Part shown: positions 50,001 through 60,844 of the stretch, piece after piece
Layout of the letters: every line of letters begins with the position of its first letter
Numbering within the stretch: position 1 is the first letter of the stretch
Assembly: GCA_020002185.1 (NCBI GenBank)
Contig: CM034543.1
Location: 26,538,407-26,602,406 of the forward strand
Direction: 5' to 3'
DNA: 64,000 bases
Source: Paraescarpia echinospica
Lineage: Eukaryota > Annelida > Polychaeta > Sabellida > Siboglinidae
The notes under the pieces: generated by a model
Seen by the model: the letters and a program-made list of their open reading frames with translations, nothing else
Told to the model about the DNA's origin: nothing
The model's database searches: none
Program-made: the position numbers and the translations under genes

Positions 50001-51452
50001 GCAGCACCATTGATGTCGACTACCGTTATTGGCACCTTCAGTTTGTTTGTTTGTTTGCACTGGGATGGCGCAGAGGCCGAAAGAGGCGGGTTTTGTTTTT
50101 GTTCGTACGTTTTATTAAGCATCATCGCAAGCATACTACATACATGTAAGGCTTTATGCCACAGGCAAAATAATCGGCACTTTATGCCACAGCTTCATCG
50201 TCACTAGTGATGCACATGAACGGCACGGCTTCGGGCCCGTCCCAGCACAGTGGCGAAGGAACGACCAACAATAAAATTTATATTATCTCACCGTTTCCTT
50301 TCTTATATTCAATCCTTGCACAGCTTATTCCAAATACAAGTAACAGCTGTTACCACCGCTACACAATAATCCAGCAGCGTTATTAAATGCGCCGCGCAGA
50401 ACTGTTTCCACACACTAATAATCCAGCGTCATAAAAATGCTCCGCTCACAACCAGCCAACTTTATCATTAAACCGCACTGCGCCCGCTTAACGCTCAAAC
50501 AAATTCATTGCAGCTGCACAAAGCGCCAACAACATCCTTGCATACGACCAGCTTATTCTGACAGCGAATACCACCGCCAGACAGCCTAACTAGGCCGCCC
50601 GATAACCTCGCTGATCTCTCGCGCCGCCAGCCACCACAGCAGCAGCCGAGTAATGTAATCTAAGTGCACGCGTACCCTATTTCACTACATATGACGCTTT
50701 CCTACTTCACACATAGCGCCGTATACCTAATTGGTACTAATTAGTTGGTAATTACTATTTTTACTTATTGCTAGTGCTGCCCTCCAGTGAATGCACTACT
50801 CACTTGTTGCTTATTAATACCTAATTAATTACCTAATTAGTCACTAGATGTCGGCACACTCTTCCGTGGACCAGTCAATCAACCATTTTTTATCAGTAGG
50901 CTGTTTTTTATAAGTAACCGATTGATTATCGATTATTGATGGATTATCGATTAAGTGCTGCCTTCCAGTGAATACACTACTCACTACTTAGTTGCTAATT
51001 AATAACTAATTAATTCATTAACTACTTATTCACTAGATGTCAGCAAACGCTCGTGAACACTTCTGGGTGGTCTAATTAGTGACGTCACTAATTAGTACTA
51101 ATTAGTATTCATTAGCTAGTGCACTACTCTAACCATTATATAACCTTACGCACACGTCATTACTATTTTTACATATTGCTAGTGCTGCCCTCCAGTGAAT
51201 GCACTACTCACTTGTTGCTAATTAGTACCTAATTAATTACCTAATTAGTCACTAGATGTCGGCACACTATCTTCCGTGGACCTGTCAATCAAGTTTTTTT
51301 ATAAGTAGCATTCCAAGTTTTTCATAAGTAACATTCCATTCGACTCAGAATGTGCTCTGACTGCTAAAAAACGCAAAAATTCTACTTATAAAAAACGAAA
51401 AACCCTTTGATCTCGGGTCATGACCCGTATTGTGGAGAACGTTATAACTACT
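47066..51452. repeat. Right inverted arm of the foldback element
   Basis: About 4.39 kb, complement of the left arm. Relative to it, the terminal block is single. The satellite is shorter. The block at 49.5-50.1 kb carries an extra tandem copy of 282 bp (ATGGCGCAGAGAAGCC at 49501 and 49783). Confidence 0.85.
47310..49112 (-). repeat. 42-bp tRNA-half satellite, right arm
   Basis: About 43 units, complement of the left-arm array. Both arrays are interrupted by the same non-satellite block (GGTGACCGTGGGAGAACGGT and a 24-bp-type repeat with CTGCAATGTGTACTGCCC). Confidence 0.9.
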
Positions 51453-51458
51453 GGTGTT

Positions 51459-53600
51459 GGTAATGGGAAAATCGGTTAGCCGTGGCTGGGTAGTTCCTCC
51501 AAAAGTGGGAAACCCACGATGTGACAAACAGGAATGGCCCCCATAAGACAGAACTGGATCTGTTGGTACAGTGAGGCGGCAGCAACTATGGCTGGTGAAG
51601 GAATGTAACATCATTACTGGTTTCGTTGTGCGTATGCAGAGGAGGAGTGAAGCTAAAGACGCGGACCGATCAGAATATGAGAAACCGAGAACCATTTATA
51701 TATATATATATAAATGGTCTCCTGCTCAGGGGTGAGGGTCATGTATATACGTACAGTTAATTTATTCGGTTTTTCAACGAGACTGTCTCGTTCGTTTCTA
51801 GGAGCGTGTTTGTGCTACCACGCCACGTACAGATGCATGAAGACTTAAACACCTGGTATCAATCTTGTCAAAAGTATATTCAACTTAACCGTAACCCGCA
51901 CCCCTTTGTCATTTTAGATCAACACTGCTCGCCAATTCGTCCAACACATCGGACATTTTGTACGTAGGGAGGGCGGAAACATGAAACTCCCTCCTCATTT
52001 CTGTGATGGCTCAACTCAATATCGCCACCTGGTGTCTAAGGCAAAACGCGACGTGGAAAACCGCCAGATGGCGCCACAGGATCAAGCCACCCACTATTTA
52101 TCGTTGATAGCTTCTGCATTATACACGGAGACACGGTTCTACCATATATGGGCATACGCCATCTTAAATAAGTTTTTGAAAACGACACTTCGAGTAAATA
52201 AAGACACGTGCGTCGACATAGATAGCCATTTCTATGTTAATGTGCCTTTTCTTATGTCAGTTACAAGTACGTTTTGAGACATATATTCATTCATAAGTAC
52301 TTATACGTCTATACAGTTTGCTGTTTATAGTATTAAGTTGATACAATTTCGTGCGATTTTGTTAAACATTATTAGAAAAAGTTGTTTTTGATTGGAAAGT
52401 TTACGACTATGGAATGATAAAAAACAATAAATGAAAGGCGCCACCGCCGACAGTTGAAGGCTCACAGCATGGCAAAACGCAACGAAATTGTAATGTATAC
52501 ACATCACAGAGCGTTGTTATGTATTGACAGCTTTACATGAGTTGAATATTTCGAATACTTTCGTACAGTGTCGCCCGATAACGTGAAATACGTCGTTTAC
52601 ACCAACAGATGTATATAGCGAATGTGCTACACCTTCATTAGTTGCCGCTAATATAAATACGTAGTTTTGCATAACATTAATTTAATGTCTCTCAAACATC
52701 GTTATGCCTCATATCCTATGAAAGGTTAACTTAGTGGGATATTTTACACCCATTCATTGACCAATATTTACATAGGCCTAATTCCCAAAAAAAAATCGGT
52801 GGCACAGTTTATGCCATATCGTCATTATCGAGTACAAGTTTCACTGATTTAAAAACTGCCTAGGGTATATTAAGCACAAATGGTAACCGAAACAGACAAC
52901 TTGAAGAGTTTAGAGGGATCCTGCGATTCGCTGATTGCAGGCTTGGGGTTCATGGAGCCGATGGGAGGTTGAAATGAGAATTTGGGATTGCATCCTGCTT
53001 ATGCTGGGTAATGAAGGGGAGTCACAGATTGTCATATGCTAGATGTTCTTGCCCTAACTGTGACCCGTGCCATGGTCAAATCAAATGGAGAGGTTGTAAA
53101 AAGTACTAGTAAAGTAAACTGCTTTAAATAGCCTTAAATGAAAAGATAAGATCGAATATTCGCTTAAGAATAAGTTAGAATAATGCATTGTTCATTTATA
53201 GACACCTCGGTAAGTCTGATTTATATAATAAAATACTTGGCTTTAATCATTTGAATGAGCACCTACAAAGTCTTGTAGCCTTTGTTTTGCTTTGTTCTCG
53301 TACCCACGTGCGTTTATATACTCGCAACGGTGATCTAGGTCAAGATGGTGTCGGAACCGTGTCTCCGTGTATTAAAGGTTTAAAAAAAAATAAACTTCTG
53401 TTTTAATTTCTTCCTGTTTAGCTAAATGCGATGAATTGAAAGTGCTTACCTGAGTCGGACTGTTATAATCAATCGGCTTTAAATAGTACATTATAGTAAA
53501 ACTGAAAATTTATTAATGCATTTCCAAAGAAATATATGTTTGAATATACGTTCCCAATGGAAAATATTAAAACCGCACACAAGAGGTAAATTACACTACT
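51459..53600. other. Non-coding stretch with a TA hairpin
   Basis: A perfect 28-nt palindrome ACCATTTA(TA)n...TAAATGGT lies at 51691-51718. The 98-codon open frame at 51981-52277 has no recognisable domain. Nothing else supportable. Confidence 0.5.
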
Positions 53601-53700
53601 CAGGAAGAAGAGGGAGAGGGAGAGAGAGGGAGAGTGAGAGAGGGAGAGAGAGGGGGAGGGAGAAAGTGAGTGAATGAGTGAGTGAGTGAGAGAGAGAGAC

Positions 53701-53755
<55 letters not shown>

Positions 53756-53804
53756 AGGGAGGGAGGGAGGGAGAGAGAGAGAGGGAGAGAGGGAGGGAGG
53801 GAGG

Positions 53805-53848
<44 letters not shown>

Positions 53849-53967
53849 CAGAGAGAGACAGAGAGAGACAGAGAAGGGGGGGTGAGTGAATGAGTGAGTG
53901 ACGGAGAGAATGGTAGAGGGAGAGAGAGAGAGGAAGAGGGGAGTGAGGAAGAGATATATATATATAT
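53601..53967. repeat. GA-rich low-complexity tract and short (TA)n
   Basis: GAGAGA, GGGAG, GAGTGA and GACAGA runs for about 350 bp, ending in (TA)n at 53,954-53,967. Frames are artefacts. Confidence 0.95.
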
Positions 53968-54119
53968 GGGCTATAGATGATGAAATGAGGTAAATAATCA
54001 TGTCTTCTCGAAATACGTCCCGTGATCTTGATCCATTACCAACTATCCGGCTGTCTTAACGCTTTACTTGGATTGGTACAATGACAAATATCATCAATGT
54101 ATCATTGAGTTCGGGTCAC

Positions 54120-54290
54120 AGATGATTTTTAAAAAGCGCACGTAAAGCATTCCTTAAGGAGACATCTCTGCGAAAAGAGAACTTAACAAATTCGAGATTG
54201 GTTCTTAATCTTGGATTCATTTCTAAGATACTTGAACAAGTTGTAGGAAAACGTCTTGGATCTCATACTAGGTCAACATTTGATTTAATT
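54120..54290 (+). pseudogene. LINE reverse transcriptase fragment (L2/Crack-like)
   Basis: Plus-strand words spread over one or two frames: K-E-N-L..., L-N-L-G-F-I-S-K-I-L-E-Q-V-V-G-K-R-L. This is the NxRPVSNLxFxSKxLEKVV block of L2/Crack-type RTs. Only about 55 codons remain. Confidence 0.6.
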
Positions 54291-54379
54291 TAAATGCCTA
54301 CATAATATATTGTAGTCTGCCATAGACAAAATAACAAAATCCGCTGTGTGTGGACTTCACACCCGCTTGCCTTTTTCAA

Positions 54380-54770
54380 AATCTAAGATGGCCGACAAGA
54401 TGGCCGCCGAAATGCTAGATATGGAATAACTTCCGAACGAATTGACTTAGGAAGGAGGTCTTGGAGCCTAGACGTAGTTTTTTGAGGCAAGGAATCTATT
54501 TCTGAGGTTTTCATCAACATTGATTGAGTTCTTTTTGCAGAAAAATCCAATACGGCTAAAAACCCAATACACCCAAAATGACTGCCGAAATGCTAAAAAT
54601 CCTTACAATCCTTAAAAATGCTATAATTTTGGAGCTAGGTGAAATAAACCGATGATATTGATTTTGGAGTCAGGGATTCCGATTCTGATGTGTTCATGAC
54701 AATTTGAGAATCCATATGCTGCCAAATGATTGTATGTCCTCCAAAATGGATGTCTGAAAGCAACAAATCT
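54380..54770. repeat. Diverged tandem repeat (~190 bp) with ATGGCCGCCGAAATGCTA motif
   Basis: Two units, each with a GCCGAAATGCTA word, then TTGGAG, a GGNATTC(T/C)GAT-like stretch and TTTTCATCA/GTTCATGAC. They start near 54,390 and 54,580. Diverged and non-coding. Confidence 0.5.
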
Positions 54771-55052
54771 AAAGCCAACAACTATTGTTGATATTTGTCT
54801 GTTGTAAAAAATAATCAAATTGAAACTCCTGTGAAATTACCAGGCTAGTTATTAATTACAATCCATTATGAACTTATTAATGTATTGTCAGTAAACATTT
54901 AATGTCAGTGACCGTGGTTTGTGACCGTTTTAGAAACCCTACATTACACTATCCAAGTTCAGTACAAATACTAAATGATCAACAGGACACAATTATACCA
55001 AACATTATACCAAAACGCCTTCTGTATGTACCTCATTAACATTATGGCACAA

Positions 55053-55247
55053 TTATTCTTGATACTCGTTAGACTCATCAACGACATATTGATTCTCATC
55101 TGACACATCCTCGTCATCTTCATCCTCCGTAGACGCCTTCTTATTGAATGAATTGTTGCGTTCAGGCACGAAGTATGGTGCATGCGACTTGGCGTTCAGA
55201 ACATCCGTAGTTGTTGCCTTTACAGACTCATAACCGCACCGTATAAG
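55053..55247 (-). CDS. Possible terminal exon or element fragment with acidic tail
   Basis: Minus-strand frame of 65 codons after a T-rich stretch and CTAG (55248-55251). It starts L-I-R-C-G-Y-E-S-V-K and ends with an acidic tail E-D-E-D-D-E-D-V-S-D-E-N and a TAA at 55053. The L-I-R-C-G start recalls a cysteine-rich C-terminal segment known from repetitive-element proteins, here without its other cysteines. It could be a decayed element end; I cannot identify it. Confidence 0.3.
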   Translation of the reverse strand, partial: LIRCGYESVKATTTDVLNAKSHAPYFVPERNNSFNKKASTEDEDDEDVSDENQYVVDESNEYQE

Positions 55248-55472
55248 CTAGAGTAATAATACTAATAATAAAGTAACATCTTTAGTGCCTAAATCCTCGG
55301 AAACCAAGCACATCAATACAAAAGGGTTAGTCAATACCAGAATCGATAAGCCATATTAAAGTCGTCAACTGATGGATCGATACGCCAGGTAGCTAAGGTG
55401 GATACGCAAGGTTATAAAGGTAAGTTTGTAAATGACGGCAAAATTGTATAAAATTTTCAACTGATCTAACAC

Positions 55473-57795
55473 TTAGAGGGAGCATATTCCAAGGATTTGG
55501 TGTAGTGCCCTAGCTCTAATGTTAGTATTGACTCTAGGAACAAAAAGTAAACAAGAACTATATGATCGAAGTTGGATAGGCTTTTTACAGGAGTGAGCAA
55601 TGATTGTATGAAACTGCCTGGTAGATAATGTACAGATCTTCAAAATAATACGACATCGTACAGGAAGCCAGTGCAAGGACTTCAGAAGAGGCACTGAGTG
55701 AGAAAACCGCGAAGACCGAGTCACAACACTAGCTAAACAATTCTGTACTCGTTGTAACCTAGTGATATCCTTAAGGACAATATTGTGAAAAGGGGAATTA
55801 CAATAGTCAAGTCTACTAGTATCAAGTGCAGTTATGATAGTTTTTGCAACAGAAAGAGGCAAATAACGCCGAATACGTCGTAAATCACGAATGTGATAAT
55901 AATAGCAGCGATACGTTTGAGAAAAATGCAGTCTAAATTTGAAATTATCATCAAAGAATACTCCAAGATTTCATGCTGAGATGCCGGCGTAACATACTGG
56001 CTAAGCTAAGTGGGAAAAAAGCCTTTAGTTTTGTCACGCTGCCTCTCTGTACCAATTATACGAATCTCTGTTTTATCAGCATTTAACTTTAAATCTACTC
56101 TTAGTCATCCAAACGAAAATGTCATGAAGACAATTTCTGAGGTGATCTAAGGAGCCATTAGTATTAGGTGTAGATAAAGAAATGTAAATCTGGGTATCAT
56201 CTGCATAAAGATGATGGTTTAGATTATGACTGTTAATAACAGAGCTTAGTGGTGTTGTGTAGAGAGTGAAAAGCAAAGGCCCAAGAACAGAACCCTGGAT
56301 AACGCCACATAAAGTGGGCAGTGCAGCCGGAAAGCAGTTCCCGATCTTAATGCTTTGGTATCTATCAGTTAGGTATGAAGAAAAATAGCTCAGAGTTGTA
56401 TCAGATATGCCGTACTACTTTAATAAACGTTTAATTAGAATGTTATGATCGACGATATCAAAGGCGGCAGATAGATCAAATAAGGTTAGGGCAGTTACTC
56501 TACCATTATCAGTGTTTAAGTTAATATAATTATGTACTTTTAAAAGAGCCGTTTCTGTTGAATGAAATTGTTTATACACTGATTTTAACACACCAGTTAA
56601 GACATTTGTGCTAACATGAGACCTTAGACGGCTAGCTATCAACTTTTTCTAATATTTTAGAAATAAAGTTGAGGTTAGAAATAGGTATATTACCAATTTG
56701 TTTTTGTTTAGGCAGGGGTGACTTCTTAAGAACGGGACTGACATTGGCGCATTTGAAGTCATCGGGAAAGAAGCCAGAGCACAGTGATGCATTGATGATA
56801 TTTGTTATAGGTCTGAGTAATGTATCGAGACATGCTGATACAAGTAGAGAATTTAGGTGTAGAGAGTCCACATTTACAGTACTGAAAGTATAATCTGGGA
56901 AAGCCGAGCGAATACGACTGATTTTGTCCTTAAAATGACCAGAGAAAGAGTCACACAGAGACTTGATTGATACATGATTAGGTAGCGATGGAGCAGGCCG
57001 TCTGGGTAGAATGTTATTGATGCATTCCATAACTCGCGTAGACTATTACACTTATTTGTGATCATATTCGTGTAGTAATCTGACTTAACATTAGCAATGA
57101 CAGTGTGGTGGTCTGCTAACCCATTCGAAACACTAGGTGTCTGGATACTGTTACACGTTGAACGGGTTATCAAGAGGTCACGTCAATGGCCATGTACATG
57201 TGTCGAAAAAAAGGTAACATGTAACATATCAAAGGATACCAGAATATCATCAAACGCAGTTGTTGTTGTAGAAGGTATATCTATATGAAGATTAAAATCA
57301 TCAAGAATATAAAACTCTGAATGAATGATTGCGAGATTTTCCAACATATCTTGAAAGTCTTCAAAGAAATTTGCCGGTGTCATGGAGGGCGATAAATGCA
57401 GATAAACTAAGCAGAGAAAGAAGAATCAGAAATGTCAACACAGATGGCCTCAAAACTAGAGTATTAAGAGCTAGAATGTCAATTAACTTTGAACTGCTGC
57501 GACCACTTCGTCCAACTGAACGTGGCCGATGATGGAAAATGTAACCAGAAGGAGAAATGTCAGCAATGCATGCAGCTGTGTCATGTCAAGTCTCAGTGAC
57601 AGCAAGGATGTCTATTTTCTTAGAAATTAGTAAATCACAAAGCAAGGTTGTCTTATCTCGAACAGATCGAACATTTGTTATGGCTACCCAAATGTTACGT
57701 CTAACAGCTGGCCCAGGATTCAGACTTACATCTCCTGCTAGTGGTAGAATTATAGCTAATTTCAATGTTGGTGTAGAGCAGGGGGTTGGCAGCAA
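55473..57795 (-). pseudogene. L2-like ORF2 with N-terminal 2A-like peptide, frameshifted
   Basis: The frame at 57795 reads hydrophobic residues, then A-G-D-V-S-L-N-P-G-P, a 2A-like sequence with Ser instead of the usual Glu. Endonuclease words follow: T-N-V-R-S-V, I-D-I-L-A-V-T-E-T and later L-D-D-F-N-L-H-I-D (first Asp of GDFN preserved, Gly changed). RT words: L-F-D-L-S-A-A-F-D-I-V-D-H (56642-56415) and H-H-L-Y-A-D-D-T-Q-I-Y (56276-56076). C-terminal domain at 55862-55473. Six or more frame segments, so it is inactive. Confidence 0.85.
57709..57738 (-). other. 2A-like translational-recoding motif
   Basis: A-G-D-V-S-L-N-P-G-P at residues 20-29 of the frame starting at 57795. The functional consensus is DxExNPGP; the Glu is Ser here. 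The N-P-G-P core, where ribosome skipping occurs, is intact. Confidence 0.65.
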
Positions 57796-57914
57796 CTTTT
57801 GATTAAAACAAATGTTAAGACACTGTAAGTTGTGTATACCAGTATATTTTGTTCTTCATTTTTTTTATGTTGGGAACTTCCGGTGGTGAATTGGTTTGAA
57901 TTTGGTGTAGCAAA

Positions 57915-57966
57915 CTTTAACAAGATTTAACAAGATTGCCATCCAGAGAATTAACTCTAGATGGCA
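57915..57966 (-). other. CR1 3'-end hairpin and 10-bp tail repeats
   Basis: TGCCATCcAGAG-AATTAA-CTCTaGATGGCA at 57937-57966 forms an 11-bp stem with one mismatch and a six-base loop. On the minus strand it is followed by tandem AATCTTGTTA units. Conserved 3' stem-loops recognised by the RT are known for CR1/L2-type LINEs. Confidence 0.65.
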
Positions 57967-58124
57967 GGTGGACAAGGAAGCCCTTTGGCTTATCGAGAGT
58001 CCAACCCTTTTATCTACATATATCCAGCCCTTCTGAGGTATGTGTTGATTTTATTTTTAAACATATTCACATTACTAGCACCCACACAATCAGGAGATAA
58101 TCTGTTCCATTCATTCACAGTCCT

Positions 58125-60844
58125 TTATGAAAATGAGAACTTTCTTAGGTCTAATCTACACTGCTCCTTTACTAATGTAACTTCATGTCCTCTAGTCTTT
58201 CTATCTTTCTTAACTGAAAAAAACATATTTCTATCAACATTTTCATAACCATTCAATATTTTAAACACTTCTACCTGATCTCCTCTCAATCTCCTGGTCT
58301 CTAGTGTTGTTAAACCACATTCTCTTAGGCGTTTTTCATAACTAAGATCCCTCAGTTTTGGTATCGTTTTAGTCGCTCTCCTCTGTACTCTTTCTAGCAT
58401 ATTTTTGTCCTTCTTGCGGTATGGCCTCCACGCTTGTATACAATATTCTAAATGAGGCCTAACTATTGTTTTGTACAGCGGTATTATTAGTTATTTTTCT
58501 TTATATGCTATATTTCGCCTAATCAATCCAAGGATTTGATTTCTTTTTGAAGCTGCAATTCCACACTGCTCTGAAACCTTCATGTCAGCACTAATTGTCA
58601 GCCCTAAGTCTTTTTCTTTTAGAGTAGTACTTAGTACAGTTCCCCCCATTGTATATTCTACATATTTGTTCCCATGTCCTGTGTGAAGGCATTTACATTT
58701 CCCAAAATTGAACAACATTTGCCAGTTTTCAGACCATTTGTTTTCAGACCAAGATTATCTTGTAAATGCTGTCTATCTCCATAACTTTTAATCCTTCTAA
58801 ACACTTTTGTATCATCTGCAAATTTCAACACGTTGCTAGCTATATCATCGTCCAAATCGTTTATATATATTAAGAATAATATAGGTCCCAGTACTGATCC
58901 CTGTGGAACACCACTCAAAACTGATTTCCAGTTTGAAGCCTCCCCATCAACAACTACCCGCTGTCTTCTGTCAATCAGCCATTTTTCTACCCAGTTAATT
59001 ATACCATTTCCTGTGCCATGGGCCTTTAGTTTAAGCAGTAATCTTTGATGTGGCACTTTGTCGAAAGCTTTTTGAAAATCTAAGTAGATGATATCTACTG
59101 GTGATCCATCATCTACCCACTTAGTGATATCTTCCAAAAAACATAACATATTTGTTAAGCGTGACCTCGCTTTTAGAAACCCATGTTGAGATGGGTTTAT
59201 CAAGTTATGTTTAACAAGAAAATCCACCATGTGATCTTTAATTAGTCTTTCTAATAATTTACAAATCACCGATGTTAAACTAACTGGTCTATAATTATTT
59301 GACTTGTTTCTCGAACCTTTTTTAAATAACGGTATAATGTTTGCTTCTTTCCATTCTAAAGGAACCACTCCCTCTTCTAATGATAAGTTGAAAACTGTTG
59401 CAAGCGGTATGCTAATTTGTTCTACAATTTCCAATAGTTTGGGTGGAATACCATCCACTCCAGGTGATTTATTATCCTTCATAGCCCTAATTTTCTTAGC
59501 TACCATTTCTGGGGTTACAATTAACTGTCTTAAATAGTCTGATTCTGCCCCTTGAACTTAGCCTCTGGTACTGGCAGTGAACTAATGTCTTCTCTGGTAA
59601 ACACTGAACTAAAATACTCATTCAGGTCTTCTGCCATTAAGAATCCTTCTGATATTATATTTCCAGCACTATCTTCTAGAGGACCGACCTTATCCTGAAC
59701 TTTCTCTTTGCTTCGAACATACGCATAAAAACTCTTGCTGTCATGTTTTATATTACAAGCTAATTTATATTCATAGCTTCTCTTTGAATTTCTAATTTCA
59801 GCTGTAGCTTGGTTTAGTGCTTCTTTATAAATGTTGTAGTCTTCGTCATTTCCAGTACGTCTATATGACTTCCACATCATTTGTTTATACTTAATTTTTC
59901 TAATGGCTTCTTTCGATAAGTGTTTCTTTTTGGACCGTTTCCCGTGTTTTTTTAAGGGAACAAATTTGACGATGACGCATTCAATTTCACTCTTTAAGAT
60001 ATTCCAGCATTCTGTTGCTCTCTTATTCTTCAGTCTATCTTTGCTAAATATGTCCTTATGTCCTTGTATTTTCCTTTGTGGAAATTTCTCCTGTACTGCT
60101 TTTTTCCTGTGCTGATGGTGGCTCACATATATTGACATTGTCAACTAATTCATTCTGTGAGGACAAAACTATGTCTAACACATTCTCTCCTCTGGTTGGT
60201 TCTAGCACATGTTGAGAAAGGAAACTATCTTGTACTAAAACTAAAAACTTGTGGTCCTCACTACCCATACTCTGTAGAGATTTCCATTTAATATGCCCAT
60301 GGTTAAAATCCCCCATAATAACACAGTCCCGTTTGCTCACTTCCCTTATAGCGTTTTGTATTTTTTCATTCTCTTCTATGCTTATGTTTGGACTTCGATA
60401 AACTAATCCAACCGTTAACGTTGAGTTTCCTGTAACTATGTTACCCCAAACAGCTTCTTCGCAGTCTGCTTCTCTGTCTAATTTTATTTCATAATCCTGG
60501 ATAGATTCTTTAATATATAAAATAACTCCACCTCCCCTTCTTCCTATTCTATCTTTCCTAAACATTACATATCCTGTCAGACCCAATTCAGCATCTGATA
60601 TATCGGTGGTTGCCCATGATTCGGTTATACCTATTATGTGAGGGTCAATATCTTCTACCATAATGTTTAGTTCATTTCTTTTGTTTACTATACTCCTTGC
60701 ATTTAAACAAACACATTTATATCCAGCTTCAGAACAGTTTTCCAGACTGTTCTTTGCTGAATTATTTGTGCTGTCTTTATCTATGCCTCCAGTTTCAGGC
60801 TTCTCTGCGAGTCCCCCCTGCGAATCTAGTTTAAATAGATCCAA
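58125..60844 (-). pseudogene. CR1 ORF2: APE endonuclease and reverse transcriptase, frameshifted
   Basis: The 60844-60056 segment: C-L-N-A-R-S-I-V-N-K, I-I-G-I-T-E-S-W, G-R-R-G-G-G-V, L-V-Y-R-S-P-N and M-G-D-F-N-H, endonuclease blocks. The 60144-59530 segment is the linker. The 59506-58658 segment is RT: D-N-K-S-P-G-V-D-G-I, N-Y-R-P-V-S-L-T-S-V, Y-L-D-F-Q-K-A-F-D-K-V, G-V-P-Q-G-S-V-L-G-P and K-F-A-D-D-T-K-V. The 58400-58125 segment has L-E-R-V-Q-R-R-A-T-K and T-L-E-T-R-R-L-R-G-D, the CR1 C-terminus. The frame opens overlapping the ORF1 end and has no ATG near its start. Several frameshifts. Confidence 0.88.

Larger units (their letters stand above)
42088..51452. mobile_element. 9.37-kb foldback element: two long inverted arms, 100-bp spacer, 6-bp target duplication
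   Basis: The left end AGTAGTTATAACGTTCTCC at 42088 is the exact complement of the right end finishing AACTACT at 51452. GGTGTT precedes (42082-42087) and follows (51453-51458). The left arm runs to 46965, the right arm starts at 47066, and homology can be followed block by block: ATTGATT-rich termini, ACTAATTAG palindromes, a GC-rich block at 43.2-43.7 / 50.2-50.7 kb, a TTTGTTTG block, the 42-bp satellite and an inner block. No transposase is visible, so it is non-autonomous. A 6-bp duplication with AG...CT ends would fit Polinton-like or other 6-bp-duplicating superfamilies (inference). Drosophila FB and Galileo elements have comparable architecture. Confidence 0.85.
55430..57830 (-). mobile_element. 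L2/Crack-like LINE, decayed
   Basis: Minus strand: a 2A-like motif and APE endonuclease start (57795-57586), further endonuclease blocks (57383-57183), linker, RT in several frames and a C-terminal domain (55862-55473). ORF1 is not seen. The RT block Y-A-D-D-T-Q-I-Y and the C-terminal L-D-Y-C-N-S...L-Q-R-V-Q-N and S-L-H-W-L-P-V are typical of the L2/Crack/Rex1 groups. It abuts the 3' end of the CR1 element at 57.91 kb. Confidence 0.85.

Noticed and set aside
49350..50207. 285-codon frame in the right foldback arm
   Set aside because: It arises from a 282-bp tandem duplication (94 codons). The left arm has the same DNA with a shorter frame, and no protein family is recognised.
42088..51452. 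Assembly artefact explaining the giant palindrome
   Set aside because: The arms differ in indels and copy number, there is a unique spacer, and a 6-bp direct duplication flanks the whole. A pure artefact would give identical arms and no duplication. Long-read confirmation would still be decisive.
51981..52277. 98-codon frame on the plus strand
   Set aside because: No domain, no splice sites that extend it, and ordinary composition; probably chance.
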